Source: DATBJG01 sp963790545 (GTDB lineage: Bacteria > Acidobacteriota > Vicinamibacteria > Vicinamibacterales > JAMQPK01). From it: a stretch of DNA of 64,000 nucleotides. The position numbers and the translations under genes are program-made. Where the stretch lies: positions 80,140-144,139 of the forward strand of contig CAWBPA010000003.1 in NCBI GenBank assembly GCA_963790545.1, written 5' to 3'. Below, in pieces: positions 46,192-54,390 of this stretch (position 1 is its first letter; each line of letters starts with the position of its first letter). The notes under the pieces are model-generated. The model did not search any database, had not been told where the DNA came from, and was given only the letters and a program-made list of their open reading frames with translations.

Positions 46192-47670
46192 ATGATCGAC
46201 CGAGGCATTCTCTTGAACTACGTTGGCGGGCAGTGGCAAGCCTCGTCCGCCACCGAGAAACTGCCAATCCGCAATCCCGCAACGGCCGAAGTGCTGGCCG
46301 CCGCCCCGATTTCGCCGGCCCAGGATGTCAACAAGGCGGTCGATGCCGCCCGTGACGCGCTCGCGAAGTGGCGCCGGACCCCGCCCGGCGATCGCATCCA
46401 GCCACTCTTCAAGCTCAAGGCGCTTCTCGACACGCACTTCAACGAGCTGGCCCGCGTCATCACCCTGGAATGCGGCAAGACGCTCGCCGAGTCCGAAGGC
46501 GAGCTGAAGCGAGGCCTCGAGAATGTCGAGGTGGCCACGGGCATCCCGTCGCTCATGATGGGCTCGAACCTGGAGGACATCGCGCCGGGTATCGACGAGC
46601 TGATGATTCGACAGCCTGTTGGTGTCGTGGCCGCCATTACGCCGTTCAACTTCCCCGGCATGATCCCGCTCTGGTTTCTGCCGTACACCGTCGCATGTGG
46701 CAACACGCTGGTCCTGAAGCCGTCGGAAAAAACCCCGATGACGATGGGGCGCATGTTTGAGTTGATTGAAGCTGCGGGATTCCCTCCGGGTGTGGTGAAT
46801 CTGGTGCATGGAGGAAAGACGGCTGTCGATGCCCTGCTCGATCATCCTGACGTGCGTGCAATCTCGTTCGTGGGCTCCTCACCTGTGGCAAAGTACGTCT
46901 ACGCACGGGCGGCGGCCAACGGCAAGCGGGCACAGTGTCAAGGTGGAGCCAAGAATCCGATCGTGATCCTGCCCGACGCCGACATGGACATGACGACACG
47001 CATTGCCGCCGACTCGGCATTCGGGTGTGCAGGCCAGCGTTGCCTTGCCTCGTCGGTGGTCATTACCGTGGCCGAAGCGTCCGATGTGTTCACCAGGCAG
47101 ATTGCGGATGCTGCGTCGAGCCGCAAAATCGGATATGGCCTCGAGGCCGGCGTGGAAATGGGACCGGTGATTTCGGCCGAGAGCCGCCAGCGGATCGAGG
47201 GACTGATCGCGCAGGGTGTCGCGGCCGGCGCCAAGCCGCTCGTCGATGGCCGCGCAGCCCGCGTCCCGGGCTATGAGAACGGCAACTTCATCCGGCCCAC
47301 AGTCCTGGCCGACGTCGATCCCGCGAGCGAGCTGGCACGGACCGAAGTCTTCGGACCCGTGCTGAGCGTCATGCGCGCCCGTTCTGTCGAAGACGCCATC
47401 GACATCGTCAATCGGTCGGCATACGGGAATATGGCGTGCCTCTTCACGGCGAGCGGCGCCGCGGCCCGCCAGTTCCGGTACGAGGCTCGCGTGGGCAATA
47501 TCGGGATCAACGTCGGGGTTGCGGCCCCCATGGCGTACTTCCCGTTCTCCGGATGGAAGGAAAGCTTTTTCGGCGACCTTCACGCCCAGGGGCGCGACGC
47601 TATCGATTTCTATACAGAAAAAAAGGTGGTCGTCGAGCGCTGGCCAGCGACCTGGAGCCGGAAGTTCTAG
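46192..47670 (+). CDS. mmsA: CoA-acylating methylmalonate-semialdehyde dehydrogenase-like
   Basis: A 492-residue aldehyde dehydrogenase. Motifs include AAITPFNFPGMIPLWFLPY (an MMSDH hallmark), LKPSEKTPMTMGRMFEL, ISFVGSSPVAKYVYARAAAN (Rossmann), GGAKNPIVILPDADMD and GCAGQRCLASSVVI (catalytic Cys), then EVFGPVLSVMRA and FPFSGWKESFFGDLHAQG. MMSDH (MmsA/IolA) converts methylmalonate semialdehyde or malonate semialdehyde to propionyl-CoA or acetyl-CoA in valine and inositol breakdown. ATG 46192 follows AGGAG. It is preceded by an alcohol dehydrogenase gene with a REP-like element between. Confidence 0.92.
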   Translation: MIDRGILLNYVGGQWQASSATEKLPIRNPATAEVLAAAPISPAQDVNKAVDAARDALAKWRRTPPGDRIQPLFKLKALLDTHFNELARVITLECGKTLAESEGELKRGLENVEVATGIPSLMMGSNLEDIAPGIDELMIRQPVGVVAAITPFNFPGMIPLWFLPYTVACGNTLVLKPSEKTPMTMGRMFELIEAAGFPPGVVNLVHGGKTAVDALLDHPDVRAISFVGSSPVAKYVYARAAANGKRAQCQGGAKNPIVILPDADMDMTTRIAADSAFGCAGQRCLASSVVITVAEASDVFTRQIADAASSRKIGYGLEAGVEMGPVISAESRQRIEGLIAQGVAAGAKPLVDGRAARVPGYENGNFIRPTVLADVDPASELARTEVFGPVLSVMRARSVEDAIDIVNRSAYGNMACLFTASGAAARQFRYEARVGNIGINVGVAAPMAYFPFSGWKESFFGDLHAQGRDAIDFYTEKKVVVERWPATWSRKF

Positions 47671-47673
47671 CTT

Positions 47674-47785
47674 GTGGCGCGGACGCTTTTAGGTGCGTTG
47701 CGAAATTGCAGTACGTAGGCCGGGGCCTGCTCTTTGGCCCCGGCTCCAGGCGGGCCTATAAAGCAAGGCCCGCCCTACGACCGAA
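47674..47785. repeat. REP-like hairpin block
   Basis: Several G+C stems occur in sequence after the mmsA stop. TAGGCCGGGGCCTGC...GGCCCCGGCTCC (about 47706-47738) is followed by GGCGGGCCTATAAAGCAAGGCCCGCC (stem arms about 47741-47748 and 47758-47765 either side of ATAAAG). It has no coding frame. It fits a terminator between mmsA and the cytochrome gene. Confidence 0.45.
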
Positions 47786-47842
47786 TTTCGCCGTATGATC
47801 AGAGGGCGACAACGCCGGTCGCTCACGAAACAGGGGAATGTT

Positions 47843-49148
47843 ATGTCTTCCAAGCTTGTCGTCCTCGTCACCATTCTTGTGTTTTCCAGCCTCGGGCTCG
47901 TTCGGCCCACGGCGCAGCAGGGCGCGAGCGCCGAGGTGCCCACGTTCAACAAGGACGTCGCACCGATTCTCTACAAGCACTGCACGCAGTGCCATCGGCC
48001 CGGGGAAATCGCCCCCATGTCGCTCCTCACGTACGAAGCGGCACGGCCCTGGGCGCGATCGATTCGAGATAAGGTCTCAGAAGGAGTCATGCCGCCGTGG
48101 CACGCTGATGCCCCCGCCGGCACGTTTGAGAACGAACGTCGTCTGAGCGAGGCAGAACGACGTACGCTGATGGCATGGGCGAATGGCGGGGCCCCGCAAG
48201 GTAATCCGGGTGATTTGCCTGCCGCTCCCGCCTACACCGACGGCTGGCTGATTGGTAAGCCCGACGTCGTCCTCGAGATGGTAGAGGACTTCAGCGTCCC
48301 GGCCGAAGGTGAGGTCCAGTACGAGTACCTTCTACATCCCCACCAATTTCACTGAAGCAAAGTTCGTGGAAGCTATCGAGGTCCGCCCCGGGAACCGTGA
48401 GCTTGTCCATCACGTGCTCGTGTATCACAAGGTCAGTTCGGACGTTCGACAGCCTCCCGCGCTGCGACCGAATCCCGCACTCCAGGCTCTGCCGATGCCC
48501 GCGGCCGGATCACGCCCTCAGCGTCGAGACCGAGTGCCCGGGCGACTCCTGGCGACATTCGCACCCGGAACGAGCCCCCAAATTTTTCGGTCGGGCACCG
48601 CGCTGAGGCTCGAGCCTGGTGGCATGCTCGAGCTGCAAATGCACTACACCGCCAATGGCCGAGCCGGCACCGATCGCACCAAAGTGGGGATGATCTTTTC
48701 GAAAGACCCCTCTCCGCGCGAGGTTCGCGCGTCCGCGTTTTTCAACACACAGTTCACGCTTCCCGCCAATTCGAACGACGTACAGGTGGACGCGGACATC
48801 TCGACCGTTCAGGACATCACCTTGTGGGGCTTGTTTCCCCATACGCATCTTCGGGGCAAGCGCTGGGAGTATCGGATCGAATACCCCGATGGAACGAAGT
48901 CGGCCGTGCTATCCGTCCCCAAATACGATTTCAACTGGCAGACGTACTACATGTTTCGTGAGCCATTGAGAATTCCCGCTGGATCGAAAATTGTCTCCAC
49001 TGCGTGGTACGACAATTCCTCTGGAAACCCGTCAAACCCCGACCCGAAGATTGCGGTGCGCTGGGGCGATCAGACGTGGGAAGAAATGCAGTACAGCGGG
49101 ATCCTGTATAGCCCCGACGACCGGTCAGGTCCAACCGCCCGGAAGTAA
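47843..49148 (+). CDS. Cytochrome c-copper monooxygenase (PHM-like) protein, one frameshift
   Basis: From ATG 47843 the protein has a signal peptide (VVLVTILVFSSLGLVRPTAQ). A cytochrome-c domain follows (VAPILYKHCTQCHRPGEIAP, CxxCH), with VMPPWHADAPAG, where the Met/His residues could be axial ligands. The C-terminal half is like copper type II, ascorbate-dependent monooxygenases (PHM/DBM): ELVHHVLVYHKV (HHx..H), LELQMHYT (Met-His) and LWGLFPHTHLRGKRWEY (HTH). These provide likely CuH and CuM ligands. One extra C in the CC at 48328-48329 breaks VQYEY from FYIPTNFTEAKFVEAIEV. It would use the heme domain to feed electrons to copper in the periplasm. Confidence 0.88.
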
Positions 49149-49189
49149 CGGCGACGGGGCAGCTCTGACTGAGTGGATCGCTGCAACAA

Positions 49190-49259
49190 AGTACGCCGAG
49201 CGCCAAAGGCGCGAGGTACAGGTCGCGGTCCTCGCGACTGTCTAATAAAGGAGCGTTCG
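49190..49259 (+). promoter_or_regulatory. Leader of the quinoprotein gene with a shared GGCGCGAGGTACAG motif
   Basis: This 111-bp gap between the cytochrome and PQQ genes holds GGCGCGAGGTACAG (about 49208-49221), the same word as at 35553-35566 before the Spy gene. A small stem follows (CGCGGTCCTCGCG), and then AAAGGAGCG, the RBS, before ATG 49260. I see no other feature. The shared motif could be part of a dispersed repeat rather than a regulator site. Confidence 0.35.
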
Positions 49260-51278
49260 ATGCGACCACGTCGCCTGCCTCTGGGTCTCCTGTTGCTGCT
49301 CGTCGTCTCGATCGTCACGACCGTCGTGCTATCGGGACAATCGTCCGCACAGAACACCGACTGGCGGAGCTACGGAGCCGACCTTCGAAATACGCGCTAC
49401 TCGCCTCTTGATCAGGTCAACGGCGATAACTTCGGCAAGCTCGAAGTGGCGTGGAGGTACAAGCCCGACAATCTTGGACCCGGCCGAGAGTTCAAGTTCG
49501 AATCCACCCCGCTCATGGCGAACGGCGTGCTGTATTCCACGGCAGGGACACGGCGCGCGGTCGTGGCGCTGGACGCGGGCACGGGGGAGCTGCTGTGGAT
49601 GCATCGACTCGATGAGGGCAAGCGGGGCACGGTGTCGCCCCGCCGCCTGTCGGGACGTGGTCTCGCGTATTGGACCGACGGTAAAGAAGAGCGAATCGTG
49701 TACGTCACGATCGGCTATCAGATGGTCGCCCTCGACGCCAAAACGGGAGTGCCAATCCCGAGCTTCGGTATCAATGGCATCGTCGACCTGAAGCAGGAAA
49801 TGGATCAGCAGATCGATCCTGTGACCGGCGATCTTGGCCTGCACTCGACGCCCGCCATTGCCAAGAATGTCATCATCGTCGGCGCTGCGCACTCCCCGGG
49901 TGGCGTTCCGAAAAGCCGCACCAATGAAAAAGGATACGTCCGCGCCTACGACGTTCGGACCGGCAAGCGGAAGTGGATCTTCCACACGATTCCGCAGCCT
50001 GGCGAGGTCGGTAACGAGACGTGGCTGAACGATTCGTGGGTCTACACCGGCAATACAGGATCCTGGGGTCAGATCAGCGTTGACGAGGAGCTGGGGCTCG
50101 CCTACCTGCCTATCGAGACACCAACCGGCGATCTGTTCGGCGGCCATCGGCACGGTGCCAATCTCTTTGGTGAAAGTCTCGTGGCTGTCGATCTCGAGAC
50201 GGGACAGCGGAAGTGGCACTACCAATTCATTCATCACGGCATCTGGGATTGGGATCTTCCGTGTGCACCCATCCTGGTGGACATGACCGTGAACGGCAAA
50301 CTCATCAAAGCTGTCGCGCAGCCCAGCAAGCAGGCGTTTCTGTACGTGCTCGACCGTGTCACCGGACAACCCGTCTGGCCAATCGAGGAACGTGCAGTCC
50401 CAAAAGGCGACGTGCCCGGCGAGTGGTATGCGCCAACCCAACCGTTCCCCACGAAGCCGCCAGCCTACGATCGGCAGGGCCTCAGCCTCGACGATCTGAT
50501 TGACTTCACGCCCGAGTTGAAAGCGGAGGCCGTGAAAGCGGTCTCGCGATACAAGATCGGACCGATTTTCACGCCGCCCGTCGTGAGCACATGGGAGGGC
50601 CCGCTGTCCACGTTGATGCTGCCCTCACTGGGCGGCGGCACGAACTGGCCTGGTGGCTCATTCGATCCCGAGACGGGGATCCTTTATGTCTTCTCGGCCA
50701 CGACGGTCGGCCAGGCCGGCCTGCTCGTCAGCGACGGCAAGCGCAGCGACATGAGCTACATCATGGGCACGGCGCGCAACCCGGCTGCCCCTCCACCGGC
50801 GAGTGGCGGTGGCGGTGGGGGCGCCGCGGCGGAAGGCGGCTTGGGAGGACCAAACGTCCAGGGGCTCCCGCTCGTGAAACCACCATGGGGACGCATCACG
50901 GCAATCGACCTCAACAAAGGCGAGTTCGTCTGGCAAATCGCGCACGGAGCCACGCCCGACGCCGTGCGGAACCATTCGGCGCTCAAGGGCCTGGACATTC
51001 CGCGAACGGGACAATCGGCGCATGTCGGCACGCTCGTCACCAAAACGCTGGTCATTGCAGGCGAGGGGGGTTTCACGACCACCTCGACCGGCCAACGCGG
51101 CGCCATGCTCCGCGCCTATGACAAGAAAACTGGTGGCGAGGTCGGCTCGGTTTACATGCCAGCGCCGCAGTCCGGATCGCCGATGACATACCTCGTCAAC
51201 GGCAAACAGTACATCGTCGTCGCCGTCAGCGGTGGCACGTATTCGGCTGAGCTGCTCGCATTCAGGTTGCCCTCGTAA
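49260..51278 (+). CDS. PQQ-dependent dehydrogenase (quinoprotein, membrane- or periplasm-associated)
   Basis: A 672-residue protein with an N-terminal hydrophobic segment (LPLGLLLLLVVSIVTTVVLS) and an eight-bladed quinoprotein propeller. Typical signatures are DWRSYGADLRNTRYSPLDQV, VVALDAGTGELLWMHRLDEG, LWHYQFIHHGIWDWD-like KWHYQFIHHGIWDWDLPCAP, GGTNWPGGSFDPETGILYV and KGEFVWQIAHG. No CxxCH is visible, so electrons would leave to a separate cytochrome or quinone. The cytochrome c' gene lies convergently next to it. The substrate may be an alcohol, sugar or quinate. The Gly-rich loop GGGGGGAAAEGGLGG is unusual. Confidence 0.92.
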   Translation: MRPRRLPLGLLLLLVVSIVTTVVLSGQSSAQNTDWRSYGADLRNTRYSPLDQVNGDNFGKLEVAWRYKPDNLGPGREFKFESTPLMANGVLYSTAGTRRAVVALDAGTGELLWMHRLDEGKRGTVSPRRLSGRGLAYWTDGKEERIVYVTIGYQMVALDAKTGVPIPSFGINGIVDLKQEMDQQIDPVTGDLGLHSTPAIAKNVIIVGAAHSPGGVPKSRTNEKGYVRAYDVRTGKRKWIFHTIPQPGEVGNETWLNDSWVYTGNTGSWGQISVDEELGLAYLPIETPTGDLFGGHRHGANLFGESLVAVDLETGQRKWHYQFIHHGIWDWDLPCAPILVDMTVNGKLIKAVAQPSKQAFLYVLDRVTGQPVWPIEERAVPKGDVPGEWYAPTQPFPTKPPAYDRQGLSLDDLIDFTPELKAEAVKAVSRYKIGPIFTPPVVSTWEGPLSTLMLPSLGGGTNWPGGSFDPETGILYVFSATTVGQAGLLVSDGKRSDMSYIMGTARNPAAPPPASGGGGGGAAAEGGLGGPNVQGLPLVKPPWGRITAIDLNKGEFVWQIAHGATPDAVRNHSALKGLDIPRTGQSAHVGTLVTKTLVIAGEGGFTTTSTGQRGAMLRAYDKKTGGEVGSVYMPAPQSGSPMTYLVNGKQYIVVAVSGGTYSAELLAFRLPS

Positions 51279-51698
51279 TTACTTTATCCGGTACGTGCCG
51301 TCAGGGAGCCGCTCGCGGTGTGCGTTATGGCATCCCATGCACGTGCCTCCCAGCACTTTGGTAGCCTCGGCAAGCGCGGTCGTGTTGTTTGCTGCCGCGG
51401 CTTTTGCCGCATTGCCTGCCGCAGTGACGGCTGTCTTGGCTGCCGCAATGGCGTCTTCCGTTTTCCTGGCCTCCCAAAAGGCGACCGAATCCTTGAACAG
51501 CATTTCGAGCCGCCGAGCGTCCTTCGCCGCGTCGGCCGTATTACCCGCTTCAACGTTCTTCCGTAGGGTCTGCACAAGAGGACCGATCTCTTTCATGACC
51601 TTGCTGTAGTCCTCTTCGCTGATTTTTTTCTGGGCTTGTACCGGAGACATTGCCAACATGAGTATGAGCACACCGACCACACCAACCGCACGATTCAT
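51279..51698 (-). CDS. Cytochrome c' (class II) family protein
   Basis: A 139-residue exported protein (leader MNRAVGVVGVLILMLAMSPV). It is mostly helical, with VQTLRKNVEAGNTADAAKDA, AAKTAVTAAGNAAKAAAANN and a single C-terminal heme-attachment motif GGTCMGCHNAHRERLPDG. A single CxxCH near the C-terminus of a four-helix bundle fits cytochrome c' or c-556. It ends exactly one base after the convergent quinoprotein gene and may accept its electrons (inference). Confidence 0.87.
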   Translation of the reverse strand: MNRAVGVVGVLILMLAMSPVQAQKKISEEDYSKVMKEIGPLVQTLRKNVEAGNTADAAKDARRLEMLFKDSVAFWEARKTEDAIAAAKTAVTAAGNAAKAAAANNTTALAEATKVLGGTCMGCHNAHRERLPDGTYRIK

Positions 51699-51716
51699 TC
51701 CGCCTCCTCAAAGAGA

Positions 51717-51801
51717 AATTGCAGGATTGCAGGATTGCAGAATTGCAGGAAGGATCATTTTTACAATCCTTCCTGGAATCCTGCAACTCTGCCGTTTGCA
51801 A
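51717..51801. repeat. Word-repeat palindrome (ATTGCAGG type), second copy
   Basis: The left arm, AATTGCAGGATTGCAGGATT and onward (51717-51752), faces TCCTTCCTGGAATCCTGCAA (51766-51785) across an AT-rich loop. The family is the same as at 42303-42400. It lies between the cytochrome c' gene's start and the sigma factor gene's stop, two minus-strand genes. Confidence 0.7.
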
Positions 51802-51813
51802 CCGATGAGGTGG

Positions 51814-52476
51814 CTAGTGCCTGGGCTTCAGCTGGTCGGTCAGGCGGCGGAGCGCGCGCGTCACGCGCATTCTGGCGGCATCGACGGTCTTGGTGTGAAA
51901 CTGCCGAGCAATTTCAGGAAGGCTCCACTGCACTTCAATTCGTGCCACGATGATCTCGCGATCGCGTGAATCGAGGCGGTTCAACGCCTGGCGATAGCGC
52001 TCGTAGGCCTCGTTCTGGAGGACGGCTTCGAGCGGCGAGGTTTGATCCGATGGTTGGTCGTCGAGCAGCTCGACCGGCGCAGGATGTCGGGCCACGCGAC
52101 GCACCTCGTCGCGAATCCGGTTGATGACGGACTGGCGAAGGTACGCCTGCATCGAACCGACGTGTTGCGGCTCGAACTTGTCCAGGCGTCTGATGACGTG
52201 CAGCGCCGTTTCCTGCACGAGATCTTCGGTGTCGAGATTGCCCCGGGCCGCCGGGGGCAGGCGGCCGTGCGTCCATCGCCGCAACGATGGGAGGCACCGT
52301 TGCAGAAGCGCTTCCACAGCCATACGATCGCCGCCACGCGCCTTGATGACCAGCTCGATCGTCGGCTCGTCGCTCAGGAGCGGTTCGGACGGGCTGTCGG
52401 TTGGGGCGCCCGGACGCGCCACCGGCTTGTTGCCCCCACTGGGATCGGTCATCGGCAGCTCTTGTATCGGCATCAT
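51814..52476 (-). CDS. RNA polymerase sigma factor (ECF/sigma-70-like)
   Basis: About 220 residues. The N-terminus is low complexity and charged. Region 2 is NLDTEDLVQETALHVIRRLD and MQAYLRQSVINRIRDEVRR, and region 4 is LNRLDSRDREIIVARIEVQW, SLPEIARQFHTKTVDAARM and VTRALRRL. This matches ECF-type sigma factors of the acidobacterial/planctomycete type that regulate with Ser/Thr kinases. A Hanks-type kinase gene is divergent, 161 bp away. No anti-sigma gene is visible. Confidence 0.88.
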   Translation of the reverse strand: MMPIQELPMTDPSGGNKPVARPGAPTDSPSEPLLSDEPTIELVIKARGGDRMAVEALLQRCLPSLRRWTHGRLPPAARGNLDTEDLVQETALHVIRRLDKFEPQHVGSMQAYLRQSVINRIRDEVRRVARHPAPVELLDDQPSDQTSPLEAVLQNEAYERYRQALNRLDSRDREIIVARIEVQWSLPEIARQFHTKTVDAARMRVTRALRRLTDQLKPRH

Positions 52477-52637
52477 ATAGGGTCTCCCCAGTCAGTCAAT
52501 GCGCGGGCTCGCTGCGGATTGGTTCCCGCTTGGTATTAACGACGGACGCAGCCATTCCGAACATTCTTGGGGTATCCTCACGCCAGAATAGGTCACGGAC
52601 GGACTGTAACGTATAGATACGACACGGACTTGCTCGA

Positions 52638-53516
52638 ATGCTTGGCGAAACCGTCGGCCACTATCGCGTCATCGGAAAACTCGGCGTTGGGGGCATGGGT
52701 GTCGTCTACGAAGCCGAAGATATTCGCCTATCACGCCGCGTCGCGCTCAAGTTCCTTCCCGACGACATGGTGGGCGATCCCGACGCGGCAAGGCGCTTCA
52801 AGCGCGAAGCGCAGATGGTGGCCGAGCTGAATCACCCTCACATCTGCATCATCCATGAGGTCGATGAGGACAAGGGGCGGGTGTTCATTGCCATGGAGCG
52901 CCTGGAGGGCGCTAACCTCAAACTGCACATGGCGAAGAAGTCGCTCGAGACGCCCGAGGTCGTTCGCATCGCGCTGCAAGTCACCGACGCACTGGATGCC
53001 GCACATAGCCGAAAAATCGTGCATCGCGACATCAAGCCCGGCAATATCTTCGTCAGCCCGTCAGGGCACGTGAAGGTCCTGGACTTCGGCCTCGCAAGAC
53101 GCTTTGAAACAGACACCGGCGACCAAGGATTGGATGGGTCGACGATTCCGGGACGCCCGCTCGGGACCGCAAATTACATGGCGCCCGAGCGGATCCTGCA
53201 GATGCCGCTGGATCCCCGTTGCGACCTGTTTTCGCTGGGCGTGGTGATTTACGAGATGGCGACGGGGAGATTGCCATTTGCAGGCGCCTCCCCGTCGGAG
53301 ACCGTGACGAACGTCCTTGACAAGGCGCCGGATCCGTTGACGAGGCTCTCACCTCAGCAGCCGGCACGCCTCGACCGCATTGTCAGGCGGCTGCTTGCAA
53401 AGCGCGCAGACGATCGCTATCAGTCAGCCGGCGAACTTCGCCGGGAGCTGTTGGCACTCAACGAAAGCGGCCGAGCAGGGTTTTGGGAGCGCACCGCCAA
53501 CCTGTTCCGTCGGTGA
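52638..53516 (+). CDS. Hanks-type Ser/Thr protein kinase, soluble
   Basis: A 292-residue kinase with ETVGHYRVIGKLGVGGMGVV (Gly loop), RRVALKFLP (Lys), IVHRDIKPGNIFV (catalytic loop), VKVLDFGLARRF (DFG) and GTANYMAPERI. It has no C-terminal transmembrane or sensor region, so it is a cytoplasmic kinase core. It is divergent from an ECF sigma factor, an arrangement in which the kinase may phosphorylate the sigma factor (inference). The two small paralogs downstream lie on the opposite strand. Confidence 0.93.
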   Translation: MLGETVGHYRVIGKLGVGGMGVVYEAEDIRLSRRVALKFLPDDMVGDPDAARRFKREAQMVAELNHPHICIIHEVDEDKGRVFIAMERLEGANLKLHMAKKSLETPEVVRIALQVTDALDAAHSRKIVHRDIKPGNIFVSPSGHVKVLDFGLARRFETDTGDQGLDGSTIPGRPLGTANYMAPERILQMPLDPRCDLFSLGVVIYEMATGRLPFAGASPSETVTNVLDKAPDPLTRLSPQQPARLDRIVRRLLAKRADDRYQSAGELRRELLALNESGRAGFWERTANLFRR

Positions 53517-53586
53517 CCTGGCAACTGGTTGGCTCTATTCTCAATCTGAACCTTTCTGAGCCTCTACCGTCGGCGTTAGCTTCCGA

Positions 53587-53895
53587 CTATGTCGTTTTCC
53601 CCTTGTCCGGCCAGTGGATGTGTATCTGAGAGAGATCCTTTTTTGTCGATATTGGAATGGTGAAGACGACTTTGTTGCCAACTTTCTTTATTTTTGCCCT
53701 GAAATCTTCCAGCGTTTCACCCTTCTGAAGTTTGATTTTGACTGTGAACCGCTGTCCTTTCTTTCCACCCTCATCGGCGCCATAAATGTGGAATCTTCCA
53801 TCGTCCTTTGTCACTGCGGGAGGCACTGGCTTCTGATTCTTGACATTGATGTGCCAATGTACGCTGCCACCGCCGCCGGAGTTCAGGTCCCCCAT
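53587..53895 (-). CDS. Small 'GDLNSGGGGS' protein, paralog 1
   Basis: A 102-residue Lys/Gly-rich protein beginning MGDLNSGGGGSVHWHINVKN, with FHIYGADEGGKKGQRFTVKI, GNKVVFTIPIS and a final QIHIHWPDKGKTT. I do not recognise the family. It has no signal peptide or membrane segment. Conserved His-Trp-His and HIHWP motifs suggest metal or ligand binding. Its base composition is clearly lower in G+C than the neighbouring genes, suggesting transfer. It is a tandem paralog of the next gene and may be on the same transcript as the kinase upstream. Confidence 0.7.
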   Translation of the reverse strand: MGDLNSGGGGSVHWHINVKNQKPVPPAVTKDDGRFHIYGADEGGKKGQRFTVKIKLQKGETLEDFRAKIKKVGNKVVFTIPISTKKDLSQIHIHWPDKGKTT

Positions 53896-53993
53896 CGTTT
53901 ACCTCCATGACCTGTCGGTTGTAGAAGCGGACCCGTCAGACCACGTCATGACTCGGAATCCGCCCTCGTCAGCCTCAGACCTACGCGACACTT

Positions 53994-54293
53994 CTATGTC
54001 GTGCCCCCCTTGTTTGGCCAGTGGATGTGTATCTGATCCTTATCGTCCTCGATTGGAAGAGTGAACACTACTCTGTCGCCTGAAGGTTTCAGCCCTGCCT
54101 TGAATGTGTCGAGGCTCTGGCCGGTTGGAATCTTAATACTGACCGAGAACCATTCTCCAATGTTCCCACCCTCATCGGCACCAGAGTAGTGAGTCATCCC
54201 ATCATTGCTGTCGGGCGGGACGCCTGGCTTTGGATTCTTGACCCTTACGTGCCAATACACGCTTCCGCCGCCGCCCGAGTTCAGGTCCCCCAT
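53994..54293 (-). CDS. Small 'GDLNSGGGGS' protein, paralog 2
   Basis: A 99-residue protein, MGDLNSGGGGSVYWHVRVKN, with THYSGADEGGNIGEWFSVSI, GDRVVFTLPIEDDKDQ and IHIHWPNKGGTT. It aligns end to end with 53587-53895 at conserved positions: start motif, WH, GADEGG, VVFT.PI, QIHIHWP.KG.TT. ATG 54293 is chosen because both copies begin there. The frame's longer start at 54398 would add unrelated sequence. It lies 97 bp after the kinase-TPR gene on the same strand. The function is unknown. Confidence 0.75.
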   Translation of the reverse strand: MGDLNSGGGGSVYWHVRVKNPKPGVPPDSNDGMTHYSGADEGGNIGEWFSVSIKIPTGQSLDTFKAGLKPSGDRVVFTLPIEDDKDQIHIHWPNKGGTT

Positions 54294-54390
54294 CGTCCAC
54301 CTCCTTGCCAGCGTCCATCGATCGAGAAAGCACTTCTTCCAGGATGTCCGATCATCTACAACGCGTTTTGCCAAGGTTTCGAACATGAAA

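Noticed and set aside
52477..52637. Defined sigma-factor promoter between the sigma gene and the kinase
   Set aside because: Some TTCTTG/AATAGG-like words occur with acceptable spacing, but they are too weak to call.
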